Assembly (NCBI GenBank): GCA_021818585.1
Contig: JAKATU010000023.1
Span: 1-32,000, forward strand
Length of the DNA stretch: 32,000 nt
Direction of reading: 5' to 3'
Source: Acidobacteriota bacterium
GTDB taxonomy: Bacteria > Acidobacteriota > Terriglobia > Terriglobales > Acidobacteriaceae
A program made the translations under genes and the position numbers. Every line of letters begins with the position of its first letter. The first letter of the stretch is position 1. Under the pieces are notes generated by a model. That model was not told the origin of the DNA, searched no databases, and worked only from the letters and a program-made list of their open reading frames with translations. This document shows positions 18,969 through 27,315 of the stretch, in pieces.

Positions 18969-20513
18969 TCAGGCTTTGCCGAACGCGCGAGCCCCCATCT
19001 GCCGGATACGCGACAGATATCGATTGGTGTCGCGCCGGTCTTCTTTGTGCATGGCAAGGAAGTACGCGGCAATCGCATATGCGATGGAGAAAGCAAAGAA
19101 CTCGGCTGCGAGGCCCCCGTACTGATGCTTTGCAATATGGACATGTGCATGAACCAAAAGTCCTGCCGCAACAGCAAAGCCGAGAGGAATCGATGTGCGG
19201 AATATGCTGGACATGATCAATTTCAAAGAGTTCAGTTCAAAAAAACGGTTCAGGCGGTGAAGAAGGATGAATAGCTGCGGGAGCATCACGACGAGAAGCG
19301 AAAGCACGATGCCGGATAGTCCCATCCGCTTGCCGAGATAGTAGCCGAGTGCGAAGTTAGCAATTCCCTGCAGGCATGAGGTAACAGCCAGCAGCCTGAT
19401 CCAGCCAACCACAAAGCTGAATAGAATGGCCAACCCCTGAACTGCACTGACAGCGACATAACATGCGAGGAAGATGGTGACCCAGCCTCCTGCATACATT
19501 CGGAGACCAACCCAGCACGTCACCACATCCCGGTTAAACAGGAACGTCCCAATGGCCAGAGGAAAAGTCATCATGAGCATGAGACGCAAGAGCCGGGTAA
19601 ACACCAATGCCAGTTTCTGCTTTTCGCCTCTGCCGTAAAGCTCGTGCACAGCAGGCGTCGCCGTCTCAGTGAACCGGTAAAGTATGTTGAAGCCGGTCGA
19701 AGCAGGCATTTGCGTGGAATAGAGTTCACTTGCGCCGATGGCGCCGTGGGTGAGACCGGCGAGCATATTGGCGGAACTCAAAAACAGCCTGTTTCCAAGG
19801 TTCATGACGGTGGTGTAGCCGCCAAATCCAAGCATTTCTTTGAGAAGCGCTTTATCCGGAATTCCCCATCTGGCCTTGAATCCGGGGTTCAGCTTCTTGA
19901 ATCGCCAGCGATACAAGAAGCTGCCGCAAAGATCCACTGATGTTTCGGCCATCATCAGTCCGAACAGTCCGCCACCGATGGCGACAAAAACGAGAGCCGC
20001 GACATTTCGCCCGATGTTCAGAAGGGCTCCAATCAGATTCGTCGCGGCGATATCCTGCTTGGCGCCGGAAGCACCTGCATAGGCCATGAATGGTGTCTTC
20101 AATATCGCCCAGACTGCGATGATATAGAGGGCAAATCGGGCCTCGAGAGCAACGCCTGGTGTGAGATGAAATATTTGAGCAACAAAGTGGCTGCCCGCGA
20201 AGACCAGGACTGCGAAAACAGTGTTTGTCACGAGGAGAACGGTAGTAGCGGTCGAGAATACATCCGCAAAGCGCTTCCCGTCGTCATCCAACCCTGTGGA
20301 TTGAGCCAGAAATCGATCCAGCGACCAGGAGCCGGTAACATCCAGAATTTTCAGGAGCGCCAGCAATTGAGTGATTGCTGCATAGGCACCCAGCGTTTCC
20401 GGACCCGCTTTCGCAAGAATCAGCGGCGCAAGAATGATCTGCACCGCAATCCGCGAAAAGTACTGAACCAATGCAGCAAGGTAGCCTTTGGCTGCACGAT
20501 CACTGCGGCTCAT
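18969..20513 (-). CDS. Wzx-type polysaccharide flippase (MATE/MVF superfamily)
   Basis: 514 residues with about 12-14 hydrophobic segments, for example IAVQIILAPLILA near 22-34, TVLLVTNTVFAVLVFAG near 92-108, IAVWAILKTPFMAYAGA and LSGIVLSLLVVMLPQLFILL. The pattern and the polar loops match the O-antigen/oligosaccharide flippase group, which moves lipid-linked glycans across the inner membrane. No glycosyltransferases, Wzy or Wzz genes are adjacent, so it stands alone here and its glycan is unknown. It lies downstream of nothing obvious; the operon upstream (20671 onward) ends 157 bases away. Identification is from topology and general resemblance, so family assignment is firmer than function. 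Confidence 0.82.
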   Translation of the reverse strand: MSRSDRAAKGYLAALVQYFSRIAVQIILAPLILAKAGPETLGAYAAITQLLALLKILDVTGSWSLDRFLAQSTGLDDDGKRFADVFSTATTVLLVTNTVFAVLVFAGSHFVAQIFHLTPGVALEARFALYIIAVWAILKTPFMAYAGASGAKQDIAATNLIGALLNIGRNVAALVFVAIGGGLFGLMMAETSVDLCGSFLYRWRFKKLNPGFKARWGIPDKALLKEMLGFGGYTTVMNLGNRLFLSSANMLAGLTHGAIGASELYSTQMPASTGFNILYRFTETATPAVHELYGRGEKQKLALVFTRLLRLMLMMTFPLAIGTFLFNRDVVTCWVGLRMYAGGWVTIFLACYVAVSAVQGLAILFSFVVGWIRLLAVTSCLQGIANFALGYYLGKRMGLSGIVLSLLVVMLPQLFILLHRLNRFFELNSLKLIMSSIFRTSIPLGFAVAAGLLVHAHVHIAKHQYGGLAAEFFAFSIAYAIAAYFLAMHKEDRRDTNRYLSRIRQMGARAFGKA

Positions 20514-20670
20514 TCGTTCCCATCTCCAGACTGTGTGCAGAATTGCAAGCTGCTTTTTTTAACAGAGTCATCGAAGCTATGCCAGGTTCAGCCCCTGCTG
20601 AGCGAATGACGGATTGACCGATGAACGTTTTTAAGTCCAATTGCGCGTCAATTTGCAGTAATCATACGTT

Positions 20671-21159
20671 CTACATTTTGTACTTGCCGAGATCTTCGTC
20701 GCCGAGATTTTCGAGCCACTGGCGGAGTTCGGCCGAGGTTCCGGGCGAGTCGACCGGATGAGGCAAAACCTTGGCGGTGCGGAGGACTTCTTCTTCGACG
20801 AAGATGGGGCAGTCCGCGCGCAGGGCCAAAGCGAGCGCGTCGGAAGGGCGAGCGTCGAGCGTGACAGTTTCGCCCTGCTGGTCCATCCAGATGACGGCGT
20901 AAAAGGTGTCGTCGCGCAGTTCGGAGACGACCACGCGCTGCAACTGGGCGTTGAGCCCGTGCATGAGGGTCTTGAGCAGGTCGTGGGTCATGGGGCGCGG
21001 CGCGGAGGATTTTTCAATCTCCATGGCGATCGCATTGGCCTCATAAGGCCCAACCCAGATGGGAAGCAGCGCGTCGCCGTTCACGTCCTTGAGAATCACA
21101 ATGGGCATGTTGGTCGAGGGGTCGACCATGAGGCCGCGAATTTTCATTTCGATCTGCAT
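20671..21159 (-). CDS. Bifunctional nuclease (BFN, DUF151) domain protein
   Basis: 162 residues. The BFN domain covers about 1-135: MQIEMKIRGLMVDP, ILKDVNGDALLPIWVGPYEA, MTHDLLKTLMHGL, VTLDARPSDALALALRADCPIFV. These blocks are diagnostic of the family. Members have been reported to have nuclease activity in plants, but the bacterial role is not established. AAGGAG lies 7 bases before the ATG at 21159, which fixes the start against an in-frame one at 21183. The gene follows miaB by 43 bases and is the last of a three-gene leftward set beginning with a diguanylate cyclase. Confidence 0.92.
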   Translation of the reverse strand: MQIEMKIRGLMVDPSTNMPIVILKDVNGDALLPIWVGPYEANAIAMEIEKSSAPRPMTHDLLKTLMHGLNAQLQRVVVSELRDDTFYAVIWMDQQGETVTLDARPSDALALALRADCPIFVEEEVLRTAKVLPHPVDSPGTSAELRQWLENLGDEDLGKYKM

Positions 21160-21202
21160 TGTCTGACTCCTTACCGACGGCACCGTGCTGCGCGGTTGCG
21201 GG

Positions 21203-22549
21203 CTAGTCGATGGCCTCGCCGACGAGGCTGTTCGGCAGGCTTTTTGTAACCAGCACCTTGAGATAGCTGCCGGGCGCGGGCAGAATGGGCTGCCGGGTGG
21301 TGAAGTTGAGCGTCTTGTTCTGCGACGTGCGGCCGATGACCTGTCCGCGAGCGGAGTTGTGGCCCTCCACCATCACCTCCAGCGTCTGTCCGACATGCCT
21401 TGCGTAGTTGATGCGCTGGATTTCACGCTGGCGATCGAGGAGAATCTGCAGGCGCATGGACTTCTCTTCCTCGGGGATGGAATCGGCCATGGTGATGGCC
21501 GGCGTGTTGGGGCGCGGCGAATATTTGAAGGCGAAGATGCCGTCGTACTGCACTTCGGCGGCGAGCGTGACGGTATCTTCAAAGTCCTTGGGGGTTTCGC
21601 CGGGGAAGCCCATGATCATGTCGGTGGTCATGCTGATGGGCCGCTTCGCGGCCTTGATCCAGGAGATGTGCTCGAGGTACTGCTCACGGGTGTACTCGCG
21701 CTGCATGAGATGCAGCACGCGCGAGGAGCCGCTCTGAACGGGAAGATGGACGTGGTCGCAGAGCGAAGGCACGGCGTCGATGGCTTCCACGATGTCGCGG
21801 GTGAAGTCGCGCGGGTGCGAAGTGGTGAAGCGGACGCGCTGGATGCCGGAAATTTCTCCGACGGCAGCGAGCAGTTCGGCGAAGCTCTTCCTGCCTTCCG
21901 CATCGCGATAGGAGTTGACGTTCTGGCCGAGGAGTTGGATCTCGGTATAGCCCGCGTCGGCCATGCGCTGCGCTTCGGCGAGAACCGAGGTGGAGGTGCG
22001 GCTGCGCTCCTTGCCGCGCGTGTACGGCACCACGCAATAGGCGCAGAACTTGTCGCAGCCCTCGATGATGGTGATGTAGCCGCGATGGCGGTTGGAGCGG
22101 GCGGTGAATTCGGTTTCGAAGGTTTCTTCGGTCTGGCGGTCGTCGAGGCCGGTGATGCGGCTGGCTCCCTGCTCGAGCTGCACGAGCATCTCCGGCAGCT
22201 TGCGGTAGGAGGCTGAACCGGAGACGAGCGAAACGTATGGAGCGCGCTCGAAGATCTTTTCACCCTCCTGCTGGGCGACGCAGCCGAGGACGGCGAATCG
22301 CTTGCCCTGGGCGTGGAGCTTTTTGTAGTCGTTGAGGCGGTGGAAGACCTTCTGCTCGGCCTTGTCGCGGATGGAGCAGGTGTTGTAAAGGATCAGGTCG
22401 GCGGCTTCTTCGTCTTCGACGCGGGTGTAGCCCTGCTGCTCGAGCGTGCCGATGACCTTTTCCGAGTCATGCACGTTCATCTGGCAGCCGAAGGTTTCGA
22501 TATAAAAGGTACGGTTCGCCGCGGAAACCGCAGTTTTTTCCTGAGACAT
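21203..22549 (-). CDS. miaB: tRNA-2-methylthio-N6-dimethylallyladenosine synthase MiaB
   Basis: 448 residues. MiaB adds a methylthio group to i6A37 in tRNAs that read codons starting with U. The N-terminal UPF0004 domain carries the auxiliary 4Fe-4S ligands Cys22 (TFGCQMNVHDSE), Cys58 (YNTCSIRDKA) and Cys90 (VLGCVAQQEG). The radical-SAM cluster is Cys165, Cys169 and Cys172 in CDKFCAYCVVPYTRG. The C-terminal TRAM domain (about 378-445) ends near LVTKSLPNSLVGE. The frame is open to 22633, but that would overlap the preceding gene; the ATG at 22549 is the standard start. The gene lies 34 bases after the diguanylate cyclase stop. The sequence fits MiaB rather than MtaB or RimO. Confidence 0.95.
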   Translation of the reverse strand: MSQEKTAVSAANRTFYIETFGCQMNVHDSEKVIGTLEQQGYTRVEDEEAADLILYNTCSIRDKAEQKVFHRLNDYKKLHAQGKRFAVLGCVAQQEGEKIFERAPYVSLVSGSASYRKLPEMLVQLEQGASRITGLDDRQTEETFETEFTARSNRHRGYITIIEGCDKFCAYCVVPYTRGKERSRTSTSVLAEAQRMADAGYTEIQLLGQNVNSYRDAEGRKSFAELLAAVGEISGIQRVRFTTSHPRDFTRDIVEAIDAVPSLCDHVHLPVQSGSSRVLHLMQREYTREQYLEHISWIKAAKRPISMTTDMIMGFPGETPKDFEDTVTLAAEVQYDGIFAFKYSPRPNTPAITMADSIPEEEKSMRLQILLDRQREIQRINYARHVGQTLEVMVEGHNSARGQVIGRTSQNKTLNFTTRQPILPAPGSYLKVLVTKSLPNSLVGEAID

Positions 22550-22583
22550 GTCAGTTACGAGTATAAGACAGCGGGGCCGGCGG

Positions 22584-23780
22584 CTATTGGATGAGAGCCG
22601 AAGCGAGGGGGTCGTTCCCGGCGGATGCGTCATCCTCGTCGCCGAAGCGGGTGAGGCGGTTGCGGCCCAGATCTTTGGACCGATAGAGGGCGCGGTCGGC
22701 GCGCTCGATCAGCATCAGCGGCGTGTCTCCAGGCATATAGGTGGAAACGCCGAGACTGGCCGTGACTTTGCGGCCGCCGGGCAGATTTTTCATATTTAAG
22801 AGACTCTGGCGGATGCGTTCGGCGACGACCATGCCCTGGCCTTTTTCAGCCGAACAAAGGAGGACAGCGAATTCATCGCCGCCGAAGCGGGCCAGCACGT
22901 CTCCGTTGCGGACCGAATGGCGCAGGACCGCGCTGACGCGCTGCAGAACCGTGTCCCCGGCCAGATGACCGAACTCGTCATTCATCCCCTTGAAGAAGTC
23001 GAGATCGATGAGCAGCAGGCTGATTTCACTCCCCCGGCTGCAGGATTGCTCCAGCCGCCGGGTAAGACCTTCCTCAAAGGCGCGGCGGTTGAGCAGGCCG
23101 GTGAGGCCATCTGTGTCGGCGCGCGTGCGGTCAAACTCCTGCTGACAGCAGATGGCGATCCAGACGGTTCCGGCGGCCTGCGCCATGGCGGCGAGCACAA
23201 GAATGTAGACCAGAAGCCCCTGGATGGGATCAAAGACCACCAGATTGGGATTGGGGTCAAAGACGAGGGTGATGGGAACTCGTATAACTCGCAGGGCGAC
23301 GGCCAGCAGCAGGAGGCGGTGCATCCATCGCATGGGAACCACCATGCCGGTGTTGACGGGGTGCGCCGCCAGGCGGACGGTCCAGGCGAGCATGATGGCG
23401 ATGCCGAGCGAGGCTACGGTAAGCCGGGCGTTGAGATTGTTTTCCACGATGGAAAAGCAGGCAAGGCCGCCGGCAAAGACCACCAGAAGGATCGGGAAAA
23501 ATGGAAACAGGCGGGCCGGCCGGTCCAGTGCGCGCGCCAGGGCCCGATGCAGAAAGGCGAAGCCCACCAGCATGGACGACTGCCCGCAAACCGAGACGAG
23601 CGGCAGCGGTGCGTGGCCACGCAGCAGCATAAAAAACAGGCCCAGCAGGCCGGAGATGATCGCCCAGCGGATATCGGAAATGCCACGCAACGCGCTCCGC
23701 CGGGAATAGGTCACGTAAGTTCCGATGAGGCAAAGTCCGAGTAACAGCAAATACCCGATGTAGATTTCCCGCGAGGGCAT
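22584..23780 (-). CDS. Membrane diguanylate cyclase (GGDEF) with intact I-site
   Basis: 398 residues. Residues 1-215 hold about six hydrophobic helices (for example YLLLLGLCLIGTYVTY at 10-25 and ILLVVFAGGLACFSIV near 97-112), a membrane sensor region with no named family that I recognise. The GGDEF domain covers about 222-380: DGLTGLLNRRAF, LLLIDLDFFKGMNDEFGH, RFGGDEFAVLL. The active-site motif GGDEF is at 300-304, so cyclic-di-GMP synthesis is expected. RNGD at 291-294 sits exactly five residues before it, the RxxD inhibitory site that binds product. The input signal is unknown. It is first in the set with miaB and the BFN gene. Confidence 0.92.
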   Translation of the reverse strand: MPSREIYIGYLLLLGLCLIGTYVTYSRRSALRGISDIRWAIISGLLGLFFMLLRGHAPLPLVSVCGQSSMLVGFAFLHRALARALDRPARLFPFFPILLVVFAGGLACFSIVENNLNARLTVASLGIAIMLAWTVRLAAHPVNTGMVVPMRWMHRLLLLAVALRVIRVPITLVFDPNPNLVVFDPIQGLLVYILVLAAMAQAAGTVWIAICCQQEFDRTRADTDGLTGLLNRRAFEEGLTRRLEQSCSRGSEISLLLIDLDFFKGMNDEFGHLAGDTVLQRVSAVLRHSVRNGDVLARFGGDEFAVLLCSAEKGQGMVVAERIRQSLLNMKNLPGGRKVTASLGVSTYMPGDTPLMLIERADRALYRSKDLGRNRLTRFGDEDDASAGNDPLASALIQ

Positions 23781-23968
23781 AGGCGCCGATTACCTCTGAA
23801 GGTTACGTGACAGCGCGATTAGTATGGCATGGCGCGAATGGTGGCAGAAAGGCTGGAAATAAATTTTCCTGAACCGTAGTATTTATTCGGGAAAATGCTA
23901 ATTCTAAAGTGTTATTGCGATATTTTGCGGGTCGCGGATATAGCGGAATTTGATGTAGCCTCATCGGT

Positions 23969-24436
23969 ATGAAAGAGCCTGACGAGAGGTTGCATCCGCT
24001 GGCGCATGGGGCGCTGCACCACTGTTTCGGCTGTGGGTCTTTGAATCGAACCGGGCTCCGGCTGCAATTTTTTACTAATGCGGCGGGCGAAGTGGTCTGC
24101 CCGGTGAAGCTGGCCCGGCGCTTTCAGGGGCCTCCCGGCCATGCGCATGGGGGAATCATCGCCACGCTGCTGGACGAGGCGATGAGCAAGGCGAACCGGG
24201 CGCGGAACGTGGTCGCCATGACGCGCAGCCTGGAAGTGGAGTACCTGCGGCCGGTTCCGGTGGGCATGAGGCTGGAGTTGAAATCGCGACACCTGCGGGC
24301 CGAGGGCAGAAAGCACTTTTGCGAGTCAGAATTAACCAACCACTCGGGCGAAGTGCTGGCGCGGGGACGCGCGCTGTTTATCGCGATTGACCCGAGGAAG
24401 TTTGACGCCGGGAGACAAGCGACGGAAAGGTTGTAG
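23969..24436 (+). CDS. PaaI-type hotdog thioesterase
   Basis: 155 residues. Hotdog-fold acyl-CoA thioesterases hydrolyse acyl-CoA or aryl-CoA thioesters. The catalytic-loop signature is HAHGGIIATLLDEAM (58-72), with His60-Gly61-Gly62 and an acidic residue at 69-70. Upstream is HCFGCGSLNRTGLRL (18-32), the Cys-rich N-terminal motif common in this subgroup. The C-terminal strand LARGRALFIAID completes the fold. The substrate is not predictable. The gene is the first rightward gene after a leftward run, preceded by about 190 bases of AT-richer sequence that may hold divergent promoters for it and the diguanylate cyclase. Confidence 0.88.
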   Translation: MKEPDERLHPLAHGALHHCFGCGSLNRTGLRLQFFTNAAGEVVCPVKLARRFQGPPGHAHGGIIATLLDEAMSKANRARNVVAMTRSLEVEYLRPVPVGMRLELKSRHLRAEGRKHFCESELTNHSGEVLARGRALFIAIDPRKFDAGRQATERL

Positions 24437-24864
24437 ATGCGTCTGAACCGGCACCTGCGTCAGGCCGGGGCCGGGAGCAGCCTTGGGCATCAGCAAGACC
24501 AGGATGACGGCAAGCCGAGAAGCACTGAATCCACTACTCGTCTGAGCTCGACTCGTTCGATCCATGCAACCGTAAGTTACAGTGGCTTTCCTGGTACGAA
24601 ATGGGTGGACGTGGTGGACTTCGCTTCCGGCTCGGGCACTTTCCAGCCCACCTTTTCTCGATTCAACTCCTACACAATTGTGATTCGATAGCGCGTCCTG
24701 CTTCCAGAAATACGGCTGTGCATCTCGTTCATGAAAATTGAGCCACTGAGTGTGATGCGCTCACCAGTGTATCCACTGCTAAACTAAGGTGTTGAGATAT
24801 TTCACGCAATGTACTTCGTAATCCTTATCGACGCGAAGGCAGTTTGCGGATACGGAGAATGGCC
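24437..24864. other. Gene-poor stretch between thioesterase and pdxS, with one doubtful small frame
   Basis: About 430 bases. A rightward frame of 84 codons begins at 24437, directly after the thioesterase stop codon, with GAAAGG eight bases ahead. Its second half (VSYSGFPGTKWVDVVDFA then YTIVIR) reads like the beta-rich C-terminal end of a larger protein, but the first half is low-complexity and matches nothing I know. A leftward frame (24332-24565) with a hydrophobic run also exists. I cannot support either as a gene; a decayed gene tail is possible. The pdxS promoter is expected near the right end. Confidence 0.4.
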
Positions 24865-25854
24865 ATGGCAGAACCTATGAACAACGGATCGAACGGATTT
24901 TTACCCAGCGCATCGACTAGCCTGCGGCTGAAGACGGGCCTCGCGGAGATGCTGAAGGGCGGCGTCATCATGGACGTGATGAGCGTGGAACAGGCGCGGA
25001 TTGCCGAACAGGCGGGTGCGGTGGCAGTGATGGCTCTGGAGCGCGTTCCGGCGATGATTCGCGCCGAGGGCGGCGTGGCGCGCATGGCCCGGCCCGGACT
25101 GATCAAAGAGATTATCGGCGCGGTCTCCATTCCGGTGATGGCCAAGGCCCGCATCGGCCACTTTGCCGAAGCCCAGGTGCTGCAGCATCTGGGTGTGGAC
25201 TTTATCGACGAATCAGAAGTGCTGACCCCGGCTGACGAGACCCATCACATCGACAAGCATGCCTTTACCACGCCGTTTGTGTGCGGCGCGCGCGACCTGG
25301 GCGAGGCGCTGCGGCGCGTTGCCGAAGGCGCGGCGATGATCCGCACCAAGGGCGAGGCCGGCACCGGCGACGTGGTGCATGCCGTGAAGCACATGCGCCA
25401 GATTGTGAAGGATATGCGCGCCCTGACGGTGCTGAGCGAAGTGGAGCTGTTTGCCGCGGCCAAGGAGCATCGCGCGCCGTATGAGCTGATCCGCATGGTG
25501 GCCAAAACCGGCAAGCTGCCGGTGCCGAACTTCTCGGCGGGCGGCATTGCGACGCCGGCCGACGCGGCCCTGATGATGCAACTGGGCGCCGAGGCGGTGT
25601 TTGTTGGCTCGGGGATCTTTATGAAGGAGCGCGCGACGCCGCTGGATGTGGAGCTAAATGCAGCGGGCCAGTTCAATAACCCTGCCGAGCGGGCTGAGGC
25701 GGAATCGCGTGCACGCGCCATCGTTCGCGCGACGACCCACTATCAGGACCCGGCGATTGTGGCCGAGTGCAGCGAAGAGTGCCTTGGTTCGATGAAGGGC
25801 CTGGCCGTGAGCGCGATCGACGAGTCGGAGATGCTGCAAACCCGCGGCTGGTGA
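24865..25854 (+). CDS. pdxS: Pyridoxal 5'-phosphate synthase lyase subunit PdxS
   Basis: 329 residues. PdxS condenses ribose 5-phosphate, glyceraldehyde 3-phosphate and ammonia supplied by PdxT into pyridoxal 5'-phosphate. Catalytic lysines are visible: Lys94 in [10 protein letters not shown] and Lys162 in [12 protein letters not shown], and Asp37 in [10 protein letters not shown]; these match the Bacillus residues with a constant offset of 13. The phosphate-binding loop [14 protein letters not shown] is present. The N-terminus is about 13 residues longer than Bacillus PdxS and polar. GGAG lies 7 bases before the ATG at 24865; an ATG at 24859 is the alternative. PdxT is encoded about 640 bases downstream, with another gene between. 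Confidence 0.96.
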   Translation: MAEPMNNGSNGFLPSASTSLRLKTGLAEMLKGGVIMDVMSVEQARIAEQAGAVAVMALERVPAMIRAEGGVARMARPGLIKEIIGAVSIPVMAKARIGHFAEAQVLQHLGVDFIDESEVLTPADETHHIDKHAFTTPFVCGARDLGEALRRVAEGAAMIRTKGEAGTGDVVHAVKHMRQIVKDMRALTVLSEVELFAAAKEHRAPYELIRMVAKTGKLPVPNFSAGGIATPADAALMMQLGAEAVFVGSGIFMKERATPLDVELNAAGQFNNPAERAEAESRARAIVRATTHYQDPAIVAECSEECLGSMKGLAVSAIDESEMLQTRGW

Positions 25855-25903
25855 GTGCTGGGACTCGCCGTCCGGGCAAACGCGCCTTGGGCGCAAAGAC
25901 AAC

Positions 25904-25931
25904 AACGGCACCTGTGTGAGCGGGTGCCGTT
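25904..25931 (+). terminator. Probable terminator or attenuator after pdxS
   Basis: AACGGCACC (25904-25912) and GGTGCCGTT (25923-25931) form a 9-bp stem with a 10-base loop, followed by TCCCTTTC. The T-run is interrupted, so termination may be partial. It sits between pdxS and the SRPBCC gene and may set lower expression of the downstream genes. Confidence 0.5.
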
Positions 25932-25974
25932 TCCCTTTCAGAGATGTTTTAAATGTGGAGAGGAACGGACGATC

Positions 25975-26436
25975 ATGCCGAACGAGCGGCTTGCAACCTT
26001 TGAAACCTGCTACCGGATTGACCTGACGCGCAGGTTTCCCGTCGCAGCGGCGTTGCTATGGGTGGCGGTTTCGGACGCCGAGCAGATTGCCGCGTGGATG
26101 AAGTTTCCGGTGGAGTTGGAGACAAAGACGGGTGGAGCGATCCACATTGATTTTGGCGGGCGAGGCTCGATTGACGGGACGGTTTGCGATTTCGAGGCGC
26201 CGTTTCTTTTTGCGTATACCTGGGGCGACTCGTTTGTGAAGTGGAGCGTTTCCGGCGATCTGGAGACCTCAGAATTACAGTTTTCGCACATTGGAGTGAA
26301 GGCCGAGCTGGCGCGGGGGCTGGCCGCTGCCTGGCATGCGTTTCTGGACCAGTTGGAGGCGTATCTGAACAAGGCCGCGCCGCCGGAGGGCCGCTTCCAG
26401 CAGTGGAGCAAGGAATACGCCAAAATCCAGTTGTAA
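25975..26436 (+). CDS. SRPBCC/AHSA1-type protein between pdxS and pdxT
   Basis: 153 residues. The fold is recognised from the helix-grip pattern: RRFPVAAALLWVAVSDAEQIAAWM at the N-terminus in parts, GAIHIDFGGRGSIDGTVCDFEAPFLFAYTW in the beta sheet, and the long C-terminal helix GLAAAWHAFLDQLEAYL. AHSA1 homologues bind small hydrophobic ligands or act as Hsp90 co-factors in eukaryotes; no bacterial function can be assigned here. The start is the ATG at 25975, with GAGAGGA about 11 bases ahead; the frame is open further back but overlaps the terminator region. It sits between pdxS and pdxT, an arrangement I do not know as standard. Confidence 0.78.
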   Translation: MPNERLATFETCYRIDLTRRFPVAAALLWVAVSDAEQIAAWMKFPVELETKTGGAIHIDFGGRGSIDGTVCDFEAPFLFAYTWGDSFVKWSVSGDLETSELQFSHIGVKAELARGLAAAWHAFLDQLEAYLNKAAPPEGRFQQWSKEYAKIQL

Positions 26437-26490
26437 CTTCCCTTCCCGCACCGCGATGAGGCCCGGTTCCCAGTACCATTAAGAGAGCGA

Positions 26491-27117
26491 ATGCGACGAC
26501 CGACGATGACTAAGACAGCATGGATTCCCCGGATTGGTGTGCTCGCCATTCAAGGCGATTACGAGGCCCACGCCCAGGCGCTGCGCGAGGCCGGCGCAGA
26601 GGCCGTACTGGTCCGCAAGGCGGAGCAACTGGCCGCCATCGACGGGCTGGTCCTGCCGGGCGGCGAATCGACCACATTTTTGAAGTTTCTGGAGCGCGAC
26701 GGGTTTCTTGGCGCGCTGCGGGAGTTTGTAGCCGGCAAGCCTACTTTTGGAACCTGCGCTGGCTGCATTCTGCTGGCCGAAGAGGTGCTGCACCCGGCGC
26801 AGGAGAGCCTTGGCGTGCTGCATGCGTCGGTGGAGCGCAATGCCTACGGGCGGCAGATTGACAGCAGCATTCAGGTTGCGGACACAGCTTTGGCGGGCGG
26901 GCCGCTGGAGATGGTCTACATTCGCGCGCCTCGCATCCTGAAAGTGAGTGAAGACGTGCGCGTGCTGGCTGAGCGGGACGGGTTTCCGGTGCTGGTGGAG
27001 CAGGGTCATCTGCTGGCGGCGACCTTCCATCCCGAACTTTCCCTGGATCGGCGCGTGCATCGCTATTTTGTAGAGCAGGTATTGGCTCGGCGCGGCGACG
27101 GCACGCAAAAATCCTGA
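26491..27117 (+). CDS. pdxT: Pyridoxal 5'-phosphate synthase glutaminase subunit PdxT
   Basis: 208 residues, a class I glutamine amidotransferase that passes ammonia to PdxS. The nucleophile is Cys89 in FGTCAGCILLA, and His180 and Glu182 in TFHPELS complete the triad. The LPGGEST motif (55-61) and the early IGVLAIQGDYEAH (15-27) are diagnostic of PdxT. Two starts are possible: 26491, with AGAGAG just upstream, and 26506 (MTKTAW), which lacks a ribosome-binding site. The first is chosen. It is separated from pdxS by the SRPBCC gene and ends about 200 bases before the oxidase gene. Confidence 0.95.
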   Translation: MRRPTMTKTAWIPRIGVLAIQGDYEAHAQALREAGAEAVLVRKAEQLAAIDGLVLPGGESTTFLKFLERDGFLGALREFVAGKPTFGTCAGCILLAEEVLHPAQESLGVLHASVERNAYGRQIDSSIQVADTALAGGPLEMVYIRAPRILKVSEDVRVLAERDGFPVLVEQGHLLAATFHPELSLDRRVHRYFVEQVLARRGDGTQKS

Positions 27118-27315
27118 AGACCTGACACTTCCCGGGAGGCGACAGCGGCATCCCATGAACAGACTGTTTTTGTTTGCGGCAGAGGTATGCCTGCCGTCAA
27201 AATGGAATTTCGGCACGATGGCGCGAAGGTGATGCCTCCTGCCGATGCTGCTGCAAGAGTCTGAAAGCGTGGATTCCGGCAGCGACGAGTGAGCTTCCAA
27301 CCGGGAGTGCCGGCT

